11,766 bases of DNA from Coprococcus sp. (GCA_016297325.1 JAEDGW010000083.1:1-11766), one strand, 5' to 3'. Counted from the first letter of the stretch, positions 1 to 6,961 are shown. Notes: a model not told the origin generated them from the sequence alone. A program made the numbers and translations.

Positions 1-585
1 CTGTATACGATGCCCTTCAGTCCTTGCAATGCGGATAGAGTTGTTATAAGCCTTCCGGAACGGAGTATTTGCCATGTGTCTTGATAGTTTGCCAGCCACC
101 TCATTCCACGTTGAGCCATTTGCAATGCCTCTTGATACCTCTGCTCTGACCGCTTTCTTGAGGTATGTCACATCCTCGCCCATTTTGTCGTAGAGCGACT
201 TACTGAGCTTGCTGTCCGTCTGAATAGCTCTCACTACTGCCGCCTGATCTATCGGCATGATGATTGGAATACCTGTCTTTTGCAGGTCATACATGACACC
301 TGTGTATCCGTCTCTATAGCACTTCGTCAGGTAGTCAGACACAGTTGCATATGAGTTAGACTGCAAGTTGCTCAGAACACCCTCAAGCTGTGCCTTGATA
401 GCCTCTTGATAACGCTTCTGATACACTATGCTCTGGATATTCTCCATGTCTGTCCTTTCGGACAGCTCCTGTATCTTCTTTTTGCAGTCCTTAAGTGCCT
501 GTTCGTATACTTCCCTAAGCTCGTCTAAGGTCTTCTGCTCACTATTGAGTTGTGTTTTAATTACTTCTTTTTGTATCTTGTTCAT
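1..585 (-). CDS. Phage head morphogenesis protein, SPP1 gp7/MuF type (N-terminal 195 residues, runs off the left edge)
   Basis: A minor head protein that, in SPP1-like phages, binds the portal and is packaged in the procapsid. I translated it by hand from the ATG at 585. A TAG stop lies directly in front of this ATG, so it is the first possible start in frame; the ribosome site is poor (TTGGATAG). Residues 1-75 are charged and helical. The end of the visible part carries the family hallmark, a helical stretch ending in RIARTEGHRIQ, as in Mu gpF and SPP1 gp7. Position near the portal and terminase genes agrees with this call. The frame is open at base 1, so the C-terminus, which in many MuF proteins carries an extra effector or enzyme domain, cannot be seen. 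It is separated from the portal gene by two fibre-type genes, which is unusual. Confidence 0.9.
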   Translation of the reverse strand, partial: MNKIQKEVIKTQLNSEQKTLDELREVYEQALKDCKKKIQELSERTDMENIQSIVYQKRYQEAIKAQLEGVLSNLQSNSYATVSDYLTKCYRDGYTGVMYDLQKTGIPIIMPIDQAAVVRAIQTDSKLSKSLYDKMGEDVTYLKKAVRAEVSRGIANGSTWNEVAGKLSRHMANTPFRKAYNNSIRIARTEGHRIQ

Positions 586-653
586 CTATCCAATATCGAA
601 TTATCCATATTTATTGCAAATATAGGAATTAACAAGCCGTTAAAACTAACATT

Positions 654-671
654 ACTAAAGTCTGCTTTAGT
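654..671 (-). other. Short hairpin in the 85-bp gap before the MuF gene
   Basis: On the minus strand ACTAAAG and CTTTAGT form a 7-bp stem around a CAGA loop, starting at the last base of the TAA stop of the 56-aa gene. It is followed by AATGTTAGTTTT, a poor U-tract. The gap 586-670 is AT-rich and holds no other gene. The hairpin may be a weak terminator or RNA processing site at the end of the fibre cassette, but the stem is AT-rich and short, so this is tentative. Confidence 0.3.
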
Positions 672-841
672 TAATTAGTCAGCTTCTCAGAATCCTCAAT
701 TTCCTTCTTATTAATATCCATCAGCTCATTATACTGTTCCTCAGTAATCCTGCCTGTTGCAAAGAAAATATCGATTTTATTCTTTAAATCATCTGTCAGT
801 CCGTTTCTTTCTTTAAGTTTCAGTAATGTTCTATATAACAT
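671..841 (-). CDS. XkdX-like small tail/fibre-associated protein, 56 aa
   Basis: A 56-residue protein found by reading the gap by hand. The ATG at 841 follows a strong GGAGGT site lying inside the last codons of the fibre gene, and the fibre stop (844-846) is 2 bases upstream, so the two are translationally coupled. It begins MLYRTLLKLKERNGL and ends near TGRITEEQYNELM. This short helix plus 'G-x-I-T-x-E-E-Y' pattern is what XkdX-type proteins show; these are usually encoded right after a tail fibre or baseplate gene. Their molecular function is not well known. Gene placement directly after a fibre gene supports the call. The match is from memory of the pattern and not from a search, so it could be another small helical protein. 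Confidence 0.65.
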   Translation of the reverse strand: MLYRTLLKLKERNGLTDDLKNKIDIFFATGRITEEQYNELMDINKKEIEDSEKLTN

Positions 842-843
842 AA

Positions 844-2670
844 TCATACCTCCAATTCTGTAAGTGCTACTGCATATTCGCTGTTAACATAGGCTTCTGC
901 GGATTGTAAGTCCATATCATAAATATATTCCCTCGCATCTCCAATCTGCTGTTTCACATAGTTCCAACCATTTTGCATTGAAATCGGATAGTTGAATATT
1001 ATATATCCGTCCAATTGTTTTGAATTGACGCTGATGTTTGTAGTCGGATAATATGTTTCAAGTGCTTTGAATGCGGTGATTTCTTCTGTGGTGAGGTCGA
1101 TTTCCTGCGTCTCTGCTAATAACCATTCGGTTTTATCTATAATAGATTGCGTATTATCTAGCTTAGAAGAATCAACTATCCTAACTAATTTCCCTCGTTC
1201 CACATCCACATAATCCGCAATATACTGCTGTCCGTCAATCGTGACATTACCACCGCTTGAAACTGGGATTGCGTTGAGAGTGTAGGGAAGGGTGACGAGC
1301 TGTGGTTCTTTATATTCAGAGTACGTTAGTCTTTTAGTTCCATAGTTTAACATCAAATCTTGTACATCAGAATCGTTCCGATATCCTACTAACGCATATT
1401 TTGCTGTTTCTGGAGTTTTTAATATGATTTTTTGCATATGACCCCAATTTGACATAAAATAATTTAAAAGTTTTTTGTTTTCATCAAAAATCCAAACTGC
1501 TAACTGTGTAGCAATAGGTTTTTCATTAGAAAAGCAAATATTTTTATTGTGTAATATTTCGATATAATCAGATATATCCCATAATTCATTTTTCATAAAT
1601 CCAATATTCTCTACATATAAATATCCAGCACGTTTAGTATTTTTATTATATAAATTTCCATATATCAAAAATTTAGGATTCACCACACTCTTGATTTCCT
1701 GCGGATAGTCAGGACATGGCACTGTCACCGTTGTTCCGTCTTCAAGTTCAATATCACCGCTGAACTGTTCACTCTTACCATACAAAATCATATCCTGAAT
1801 CTTTCCGTTGTCTGAATCGTTCAGTGTGGTTTCTCCGAGACTGTTTGCATAGAACTTTGTAATTTTCTTGTCATCAAGGTCTGCAATGGCTTCCTTACTG
1901 TTAGCTAAATCACTCTTTAGTTCACTAAAACCATCAGAAGTTTCTTTTTGCAATTCAGTCATATCTGAACGCAAAGTACGAACGCTGTATGTTTCAAGAT
2001 CGGATTCAAACTGCTCTACTTTAGATTCTACATCACTTTTCATATTATCAATTTCAATCTTATTAGCGGAAACTAAATCAGCATTTTCTTTTGCGCTGCC
2101 ACTACTTGACTTAGCATCGCTTGCATAAGTAGATGCTTCATTTGCCTTATCAGTGGCAGTAGTAGCAGCAGTAGCAGCAGTCTCAGCAGCATTCTTTACA
2201 TTAACTACATCTCCCTTAACATCATCCAGATATCTCATAAACTGAGCGACTATATCTTTGGTCTCTTCCTCAACCTCTGTGGAATCAGCCTCACAGCCAT
2301 CAAGTACCGTTCCTATGGTAAGCTCAGTGTTGTATTCTTTCACTACATTTCCGTCCTCGTCCACAAGTCTCATACACACCACATAACCCACATCACCAGG
2401 AACACGACATACACCGGCTTCAATAAGCCATGAGAACGTAATGTAATCATCTTCCGTCTGAACATCATCAACAACGTACATGTTCTTATCACAATCCTCA
2501 TTAACGTAATTGATTTTAATATCAAACTTAGACAGGTCGTTACCCTCATAATATCTGGGCACCTTAAAATACCTTCTCTTAATATCTTTATCCCCAACTA
2601 CACCAAGTATCTTCTCGCTAATCGGTACCCTAATCTTTCTAATGTTGTGGTCTATCGTACAGTAGTTCAT
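844..2670 (-). CDS. BppU-like phage fibre / receptor-binding structural protein, 608 aa
   Basis: A probable trimeric fibre displaying a receptor-binding region. Residues 1-125 form a beta-rich N-terminal domain resembling baseplate upper protein (BppU) attachment domains (IRVPISEKILGVVGDKDIK, later FSWLIEAGVC). Residues 158-200 are an Ala/Thr/Ser-rich linker, and 203-268 a charged heptad-like coiled coil. Residues 300-330 and 455-500 are beta-rich, the latter with LPYTLNAIPVSSGGNVTIDG. The C-terminus (about 525-608) holds TTEEITAFKALETYYPTTN, a pattern recurring at the end of tail fibres. Residues about 331-450 are encoded by an AT-rich insert. The ATG at 2670 has GAGGAGG 9 bases upstream, one base from the portal stop. 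There is no catalytic motif. It sits between portal and MuF genes, so it may be a head or neck fibre rather than a tail fibre. Confidence 0.8.
   Translation of the reverse strand: MNYCTIDHNIRKIRVPISEKILGVVGDKDIKRRYFKVPRYYEGNDLSKFDIKINYVNEDCDKNMYVVDDVQTEDDYITFSWLIEAGVCRVPGDVGYVVCMRLVDEDGNVVKEYNTELTIGTVLDGCEADSTEVEEETKDIVAQFMRYLDDVKGDVVNVKNAAETAATAATTATDKANEASTYASDAKSSSGSAKENADLVSANKIEIDNMKSDVESKVEQFESDLETYSVRTLRSDMTELQKETSDGFSELKSDLANSKEAIADLDDKKITKFYANSLGETTLNDSDNGKIQDMILYGKSEQFSGDIELEDGTTVTVPCPDYPQEIKSVVNPKFLIYGNLYNKNTKRAGYLYVENIGFMKNELWDISDYIEILHNKNICFSNEKPIATQLAVWIFDENKKLLNYFMSNWGHMQKIILKTPETAKYALVGYRNDSDVQDLMLNYGTKRLTYSEYKEPQLVTLPYTLNAIPVSSGGNVTIDGQQYIADYVDVERGKLVRIVDSSKLDNTQSIIDKTEWLLAETQEIDLTTEEITAFKALETYYPTTNISVNSKQLDGYIIFNYPISMQNGWNYVKQQIGDAREYIYDMDLQSAEAYVNSEYAVALTELEV
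1321..1680 (-). other. AT-rich segment inside the fibre gene, probable exchanged receptor-binding module
   Basis: By hand count 1381-1680 has 72 G/C in 300 bases (24%). The next 60 bases (1681-1740) have 32 of 60 (53%), and 1261-1320 have 29 of 60 (48%). The segment encodes residues about 331-450, with aromatic, beta-strand-like stretches such as ATQLAVWIFDENKKLLNYF and a KTPETAKYALVGY motif. This resembles small jelly-roll carbohydrate-binding modules in other fibres. The reading frame runs straight through. The sharp composition edge at 1680/1681 is direct; exchange by recombination is inferred. Confidence 0.6.
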
Positions 2671-2671
2671 A

Positions 2672-4126
2672 TCAGCTATCCTCCTCTACAATGATATTCT
2701 CAAGTGTATTCTGAGCCTGAACAACGCTCTGCTCTTCGTCCTTTGGAAGCTTGTCCTTTATCTCCTCATAATCTATATCCAGCCAGTCGCATATTGCCTT
2801 AATAATTGTTTCATCATCAAACATTGCCGCCACATTGAGAATGGTGTTAATCTCTGCCTGTTTAGTCTGAGCCTCTGTAAGCTCTATCTGTGCATTTTCC
2901 TGTGCATTGCTCATAATCTCATGAGCGAACTCAAAATAAACATCCTCGGCCTTATATGCCTTGTTCTCAGCCTTGTTGATCTCGTCAATGACAATCTCTA
3001 CTATCTTCCTTAAGAACTTTCTGAGAGCTTTCTCAATCTTTTTTGCCTTAAGGTCAAGGAGAGAATAAGCCGCCTTAATGGCTATATTCGTAGTTGCTGA
3101 TGTGTCCTTGAGTCCAGCGGTATTCAGTCCCATGCCGAATCTGTATATATTTTTTTCATCAAGCTCCAGCTTAGCCTGTCTTGCCTGGTATGGGACGTCA
3201 ACAGTCTTGACATCCAAGTCGCCTTCCTCGCTCACACCTATGATCTTCTTTGTTTTGAGGTTTGTCTGAAGCTCATTCAGGTTGTCTCCTTCAAAGCCTT
3301 TGACTACGTGAATAGGTGTATCAAAGTCTATGAGGTTGTTGGATAGGCTGGAAGCCATCAAGTCATAGTCATCTATGAGTGGCTTTACAGGCTTGAGGCT
3401 TGAGAACTGCTTTTTGTTGTTGTCCAACCGAAAGAATGGAATATATCCAAATCCATCAAAATATGTGTTTTTATCTCCGCCGTTCTTAGTGTATAACACG
3501 TGAGGTTTAGGGTTAATTGGCTCAGTGTCATCCAACACCACCGCCCCATTGTTAACCTGTACATAATAATATGTCTGCCTATCATCCCAGACCTGTATTC
3601 TCTCGATGGTCTTGTGTCCCTTGTCTATCCTGTCCGTATAGTGATATATCGTGTATGCACAGCCATCATCTGTGTCCTTGGCTCTGACCTCAATAACTCC
3701 GATACTGTCAGCATTTGCAAATGACATCATATCCTTTGCGTTTTTATATGCGTACATATACGCAAAGCCTTTGACCTGCATATCTGTGATAGCGTCAGAA
3801 AGCTCAGACATGAACTCATCATTGTTGTTGAAATACTTGTCCATGTGTTTCTGCAGCTCAGGGTCGTTTGATTTAACTATCTCGTCCCCTGAGAGGATAT
3901 ACTGGGTGCACTGGTCAACCAACTCTGTGAAGAACGGATGTGGTATCTTCACGTTACTTCTGGTCTTGTCCTCTACCAGTTTGCCGTCAGCATTGTAGTA
4001 AAACAGTCTATACTTCTTTATATCGTGATCGCCGTCATAATACCTTTCGCCTGTCCGGGCAAACTGCTTCTTATCTGATGTTCGATCACTGTCTATCAAT
4101 TCTTTTATCTCGTCAGGGGTTAGCAT
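2672..4126 (-). CDS. Phage portal protein, SPP1 gp6 family, 484 aa
   Basis: Forms the dodecameric ring at one capsid vertex through which DNA enters and leaves, and docks the terminase. Length is typical for SPP1 gp6-type portals. Residues 55-85 contain NVKIPHPFFTELVDQCTQYI, the usual 'plug into membrane-free capsid' start region of this family. Residues 225-270 contain IPFFRLDNN and SSLSNNLIDFDTPIHVV. Residues 330-385 carry the strong signature GMGLNTAGLKDTSATTNIAI followed by the long channel helix (SLLDLKAKKIEKALRKFL). The C-terminus (405-484) is an acidic helical crown region. The ATG at 4126 has GAGAGGTG just upstream and lies 12 bases after the TerL stop. The order TerS-TerL-portal agrees. 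The fibre gene follows by one base, which is not the usual neighbour. Confidence 0.93.
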   Translation of the reverse strand: MLTPDEIKELIDSDRTSDKKQFARTGERYYDGDHDIKKYRLFYYNADGKLVEDKTRSNVKIPHPFFTELVDQCTQYILSGDEIVKSNDPELQKHMDKYFNNNDEFMSELSDAITDMQVKGFAYMYAYKNAKDMMSFANADSIGVIEVRAKDTDDGCAYTIYHYTDRIDKGHKTIERIQVWDDRQTYYYVQVNNGAVVLDDTEPINPKPHVLYTKNGGDKNTYFDGFGYIPFFRLDNNKKQFSSLKPVKPLIDDYDLMASSLSNNLIDFDTPIHVVKGFEGDNLNELQTNLKTKKIIGVSEEGDLDVKTVDVPYQARQAKLELDEKNIYRFGMGLNTAGLKDTSATTNIAIKAAYSLLDLKAKKIEKALRKFLRKIVEIVIDEINKAENKAYKAEDVYFEFAHEIMSNAQENAQIELTEAQTKQAEINTILNVAAMFDDETIIKAICDWLDIDYEEIKDKLPKDEEQSVVQAQNTLENIIVEEDS

Positions 4127-4138
4127 TTTTTCACCTCT

Positions 4139-5542
4139 CTATACCAGCCATGTTCCCTTAGGCTTATCATTCTCATATACACCAGTCAGAGCATCAGGCG
4201 CATCATCATGAGCGTTCTTACCCTCTTTCTGATACTTCCTTATTGCTTCCGCAAAATCTGGCCATCTGTCTTCCCAATTCACAGGGAAGAGAACGTTCTG
4301 CATTACTCCTGTGCTATTTGACAGGATCCTTGATGTCTTATTCTTTGACTGAAAGAACCACTGTATCTTAGTATGGGTATTCCCCAGAGCTTTTAGTTCT
4401 CTTATAACGTTTCTGCTGAATCCTCGACCGCCATTATTGCTCTCTATTAAAGCATTACCAACGTTATTGTTCGTCAGCATCTGAGCTGTTGCCGGCTCAG
4501 TAACTTCCATTGGCTCCTTTGTGTATAAAACATCAAGTATGTAGTATGTACTCTCATACATGCCATAACAAATAGAACACAGATAATCACTACCTGTGTC
4601 CGCTGTATCTGTATAATTCAATATATATTTGAACAGGTTATTGCCCTTACTATCCCTTGGAATATCCGTATATGTCTTGATATGGCTGTATAATCTGCCT
4701 TTGACATCTATTGGCTCCTGCTGATAATTCGCAAGGACTATATCCTTATTCATGTTCTTTGTTTTTATCTTGTAGTCCTTATATGACAGGATAGCTTCGC
4801 AGAGCATTGTTCCATCGTCTTGTACTGCCTTGTAATTGATATGAACTACATTGTCATAGTTGGCAAGTACATATCCGGCAAGATCTTTTGTTGACCATCT
4901 TGTCATAATTATGATGATTTTAAAATCATTCTCTGTTCTGGAGAGCATTGTATTGTTGAACCAGTCAATCTGCTTCTGCAATACTGATTCATTGTAGGCT
5001 TCCTCACTATTCTTGATAAGATCATCTATTATCATGATATTACAGCCAAATCCTGTTGCTGTACCTGTCGGAGAAGTTGCAAGGTAATTAGCCTGCTGAC
5101 TTCCCTCAAGGCTCCATTTCTGTGCTGCAGCCTCTCCGTATTTTATTTTTGTGCCAGGGAATATATCTCCATATGTCAGAATGCCCTCTGTAGGCTTTTC
5201 TGCTATAACATCCCTGACAGCCTTTGCAAATGTTCCTGACAGGGTCTCATTATATGATCCTGTCATAACCTTTTTGTCTATACCATATTTACCAAATAAC
5301 CACTGAACAAATTTAGTAGCTGTTCGTGATTTTCCATGTCGTGGTGGCATATTTACAACCATTATCTGTTGTTCTGCATCTTCCACGAACCACTGTAGCT
5401 TATCTGCAAGATCATGCAGAAAGCCTCTGTCGTTACTATAGAAATCAGGAGAAGTCAGCTTGCAATACTGCCAGAACTCTCTCCTTGATAACTCTATCTT
5501 TAGCTGTTGCTGTAATAAAGGGTCATGTCTATCAAACGTCAT
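4139..5542 (-). CDS. terL: Terminase large subunit (packaging ATPase and nuclease), 467 aa
   Basis: The DNA packaging motor: an N-terminal ATPase and a C-terminal RNase H-like nuclease. Numbering is from the ATG at 5542; a TTG one codon upstream is less likely. Walker A is MPPRHGKS at 65-72, Walker B IMIIDD at 169-174, and the coupling motif around TRWSTKDLAG at 214-223. Nuclease acidic residues are likely D312/D315 (YTDTADTGSD), E368 (ESNNGGRGF) and the D446/D447/D450 cluster (HDDAPDALTG). All motors parts are intact and length is normal. The gene overlaps the end of terS by 11 bases and has only a weak ribosome site (GAAGAA), which suggests coupling to terS translation. Confidence 0.96.
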   Translation of the reverse strand: MTFDRHDPLLQQQLKIELSRREFWQYCKLTSPDFYSNDRGFLHDLADKLQWFVEDAEQQIMVVNMPPRHGKSRTATKFVQWLFGKYGIDKKVMTGSYNETLSGTFAKAVRDVIAEKPTEGILTYGDIFPGTKIKYGEAAAQKWSLEGSQQANYLATSPTGTATGFGCNIMIIDDLIKNSEEAYNESVLQKQIDWFNNTMLSRTENDFKIIIIMTRWSTKDLAGYVLANYDNVVHINYKAVQDDGTMLCEAILSYKDYKIKTKNMNKDIVLANYQQEPIDVKGRLYSHIKTYTDIPRDSKGNNLFKYILNYTDTADTGSDYLCSICYGMYESTYYILDVLYTKEPMEVTEPATAQMLTNNNVGNALIESNNGGRGFSRNVIRELKALGNTHTKIQWFFQSKNKTSRILSNSTGVMQNVLFPVNWEDRWPDFAEAIRKYQKEGKNAHDDAPDALTGVYENDKPKGTWLV

Positions 5543-6122
5543 CAATAAGTTTCTTCAATTCTTCGGTTGTAAGCCCCTCAAATGCATTTGGTGTGGTATT
5601 CTTCACCTCCACCTTTTCTGTGAACATACCCAAATGCTTACCCAGGAGCTCCAATGCCTGTATCTTGCTGTAAGGCTTTATTTCAAAGCCGTCTCGACCC
5701 TTTTTTATAACTGCAATAGCTTTCTTTTGATCTTCTGTCAGTTCATCCGTCAGAATAGGCTCTACTGTCCTGTATTTCACCTGATTTCCGTCCTCGTCAA
5801 GTACTGGGACCATGTTTCCATCAACCTCTACCATAGCGTCCTTTTCAACTACTCTTGCATAGTCAGATGCCTTTGCAAATGCGATAAGTGCAAGCTCATG
5901 TAATACGCTATCCTGAGTTATTTCTGTGCGCTTTTCACGCTCTTTCTGACGTTCTTGAATATATGCTTTGACGTTAACATTGGTTAACAATCTGCTTGCA
6001 GCGGCCTTTGCCGTCTCGTCTTTTTTCACAGATGGATAAGCAGTCTTATAAGCTCGTGTGCCATTAAGGTCAACCAGCCATTCATCTGCAAATCTTTTTT
6101 GCTTTTCTGTTATCGCTCCCAA
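5532..6122 (-). CDS. terS: Terminase small subunit, Terminase_2 family, 196 aa (TTG start)
   Basis: Recognises the phage DNA and recruits TerL for the first packaging cut. The N-terminus TEKQKRFADEWLVDLNGTRA, followed by AYPSV and a helix KDETAKAAASRLLTN (residues 5-50), is the classic Terminase_2 helix-turn-helix. Residues 125-175 (LTEDQKKAIAVIKKG and SKIQALELLGKHLGMFTEKV) are the oligomerisation region usual in this family. The start is TTG at 6122: a TGA stop lies two codons upstream in frame, AAGGTG is well placed, and no ATG occurs before the DNA-binding helix. The gene follows the 73-aa gene by 19 bases. A TTG start may keep its level low relative to neighbours. Confidence 0.95.
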   Translation of the reverse strand: MGAITEKQKRFADEWLVDLNGTRAYKTAYPSVKKDETAKAAASRLLTNVNVKAYIQERQKEREKRTEITQDSVLHELALIAFAKASDYARVVEKDAMVEVDGNMVPVLDEDGNQVKYRTVEPILTDELTEDQKKAIAVIKKGRDGFEIKPYSKIQALELLGKHLGMFTEKVEVKNTTPNAFEGLTTEELKKLIDDV

Positions 6123-6141
6123 ATGTCACACCTTCTTTCTG

Positions 6142-6363
6142 TTACTTTCTCACTCTCTTCGGGATCACAATCTTGTACAGCGGTTTACATACATTCTTTA
6201 CCTCTCCACCCAAATTTATAGTTGGCTGAAATTTATATATCTTAGTGCAATTAACCATCACCTTTATCATGGCCATCGGTAATGCCAATCTACCAAGTAC
6301 AGGATGTATGTATTCAAAACTATATTCAGGTCTTACGACCTCAAACCTTTTAATCTTACTCAT
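6142..6363 (-). CDS. Small basic protein of unknown function, first gene of the late run, 73 aa
   Basis: I do not recognise this protein. It starts at the ATG at 6363, preceded by GAGGTG with 6 bases of spacing; an upstream in-frame start at 6381 would lie in the leader RNA and has no ribosome site. The protein is basic, ends KIVIPKRVRK, and has a middle hydrophobic part (GRLALPMAMIKVMVN). In many Firmicute siphophages the place just before terS holds an HNH nuclease; no HNH residues are present here. It is the first gene after the tandem hairpin leader and so would be translated first from the late transcript. A DNA-binding or packaging accessory role is possible but only by position. Confidence 0.6.
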   Translation of the reverse strand: MSKIKRFEVVRPEYSFEYIHPVLGRLALPMAMIKVMVNCTKIYKFQPTINLGGEVKNVCKPLYKIVIPKRVRK

Positions 6364-6385
6364 ATCCCACACCTCAAACAAAATA

Positions 6386-6441
6386 GCCCAGTGGGGAGAG
6401 ATCAGCGTTCACTTTTCACAAGGGAGGTACAACCACTGGGC
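6386..6441 (-). ncRNA. Leader hairpin 2 upstream of the late genes
   Basis: On the minus strand GCCCAGTGG (6441-6433) pairs perfectly with CCACTGGGC (6394-6386), a 9-bp GC-rich stem with a 38-nt loop. It is followed by TATTTTGTTT and then by the GAGGTG ribosome site of the 73-aa gene. The loop contains ACCTC, which could pair with GAGGT of that ribosome site. The stem is seen directly; terminator, leader or translational control roles are inferred. No protein gene is supported in 6364-6550. Confidence 0.55.
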
Positions 6442-6448
6442 ATAAGAA

Positions 6449-6487
6449 AAGGGACACAACCGATTATGGCGAACGGTCATGTCCCTT
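6449..6487 (-). terminator. Leader hairpin 1, terminator-like, downstream of the regulator gene
   Basis: On the minus strand AAGGGACA (6487-6480) pairs with TGTCCCTT (6456-6449). Inside it a second stem ACCG/CGGT (6477-6474 with 6462-6459) closes a loop of 11 nt. The outer stem runs directly into TTCTT, so it has the form of an intrinsic terminator at the end of the early run. CATAAG (6490-6485) and CTTATG (6446-6441) could add an outer helix. It lies downstream of the predicted late promoter, so late transcripts would have to read through it. Confidence 0.55.
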
Positions 6488-6513
6488 ATGAATCAATATA
6501 ATTTTACCATACT

Positions 6514-6522
6514 AGTATAGCA
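6514..6522 (-). promoter_or_regulatory. Extended -10 promoter-like site for the late genes
   Basis: On the minus strand the sequence is TGCTATACT: a TGn extension followed by TATACT, close to the TATAAT consensus. No good -35 hexamer lies 16-18 bases upstream (CAAAAT at 17), which fits an extended -10 or activator-dependent promoter. A start would fall near 6506 and give a leader of about 140 nt holding both hairpins. The -10 also overlaps a 10-bp palindrome, ATACTAGTAT (6509-6518). Confidence 0.5.
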
Positions 6523-6527
6523 CGTTT

Positions 6528-6540
6528 AAATGTAACATTT
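6528..6540. promoter_or_regulatory. 13-bp palindrome, possible activator or operator site
   Basis: AAATGTAACATTT reads AAATGT-A-ACATTT, a perfect inverted repeat around one central base. It ends 8 bases upstream of the -10 element and begins 11 bases past the stop of the DUF1492-type regulator gene. It covers the spacer and edge of the missing -35 box, a usual place for an activator or repressor to bind. The binding protein is not shown; the regulator encoded next to it is the obvious candidate. Confidence 0.45.
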
Positions 6541-6550
6541 TGTAGCTTTT

Positions 6551-6961
6551 TTACATTATCTTCTCAAAACTCAACAATGCCCATCCGTGCAGCCTCCGAA
6601 CATACTCATGTGTATAGTGCATTTCTTCTGCTATGTCCTTTAGCCCTTTATATTCAATATATTTCATGAACAATACATTGACGTACTTCGGTTCGTCCAG
6701 CATATGTATCTGTCCTATAACCTTATGCTTGAGCTCCGTGAACCTCTCTATGTCCTCATGAATCTCCTTCTCAAGGTCAACATACTTTGTCACCTTTTTG
6801 CTCATAGAATCAGCCTTAGCGCTTGTCTGTACCTTTTCTGATGAATAATCAAATGCACCGGTGCAGGTTGCATCTTCCTTGAGTCCTGCAAGCTCTATCT
6901 TCTTCTGTCTGATCTTAACATCCAGAAGCTCCACCTGTTTCAAATACTCTTTCGCTTTCAC
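6551..6961 (-). CDS. DUF1492-type sigma-like phage late-gene regulator, 136 aa (GTG start)
   Basis: A probable DNA-binding activator of late transcription, comparable in position and length to ArpU/RinA-type regulators. Residues 1-85 form a long helical/coiled region beginning KAKEYLKQVELLDVKI, as in DUF1492 proteins. Residues 88-134 are a sigma region 4-like helix-turn-helix: DEPKYVNVLFMKYIEYKGL, then DIAEEMHYTHEYVRRLH. The GTG start at 6961 follows AGGAGGTGA, a near-perfect ribosome site, and there is no in-frame ATG upstream. It is the last gene before the intergenic promoter and hairpins and before the terminase genes. Family assignment is from memory of the pattern; regulation of the late promoter is inferred from position. 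Confidence 0.82.
   Translation of the reverse strand: MKAKEYLKQVELLDVKIRQKKIELAGLKEDATCTGAFDYSSEKVQTSAKADSMSKKVTKYVDLEKEIHEDIERFTELKHKVIGQIHMLDEPKYVNVLFMKYIEYKGLKDIAEEMHYTHEYVRRLHGWALLSFEKIM

Noticed and set aside
2155..2190. Trinucleotide-like run of gcagta/gcagca units
   Set aside because: It encodes the Ala/Thr-rich linker of the fibre. Units are imperfect and in steps of three, so slippage would change length but not switch the frame; not a convincing phase-variable repeat.
5460..5903. 147-aa and 115-aa plus-strand frames across terS/terL
   Set aside because: They are antisense to intact terminase genes and have no recognisable domain.
6409..6480. 23-codon minus-strand frame (MTVRHNRLCPFSYAQW...) inside the leader
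   Set aside because: The ATG is only 2-3 bases from AAGGG, too close for a normal ribosome site, and the frame coincides with the hairpins. A leader peptide is possible, but the paired structure explains the sequence better.
6245..6501. Two plus-strand frames of 65-66 aa across the leader region
   Set aside because: No ribosome site, they cross both hairpins and the 73-aa gene on the other strand, and no plus-strand gene is supported anywhere in the window.
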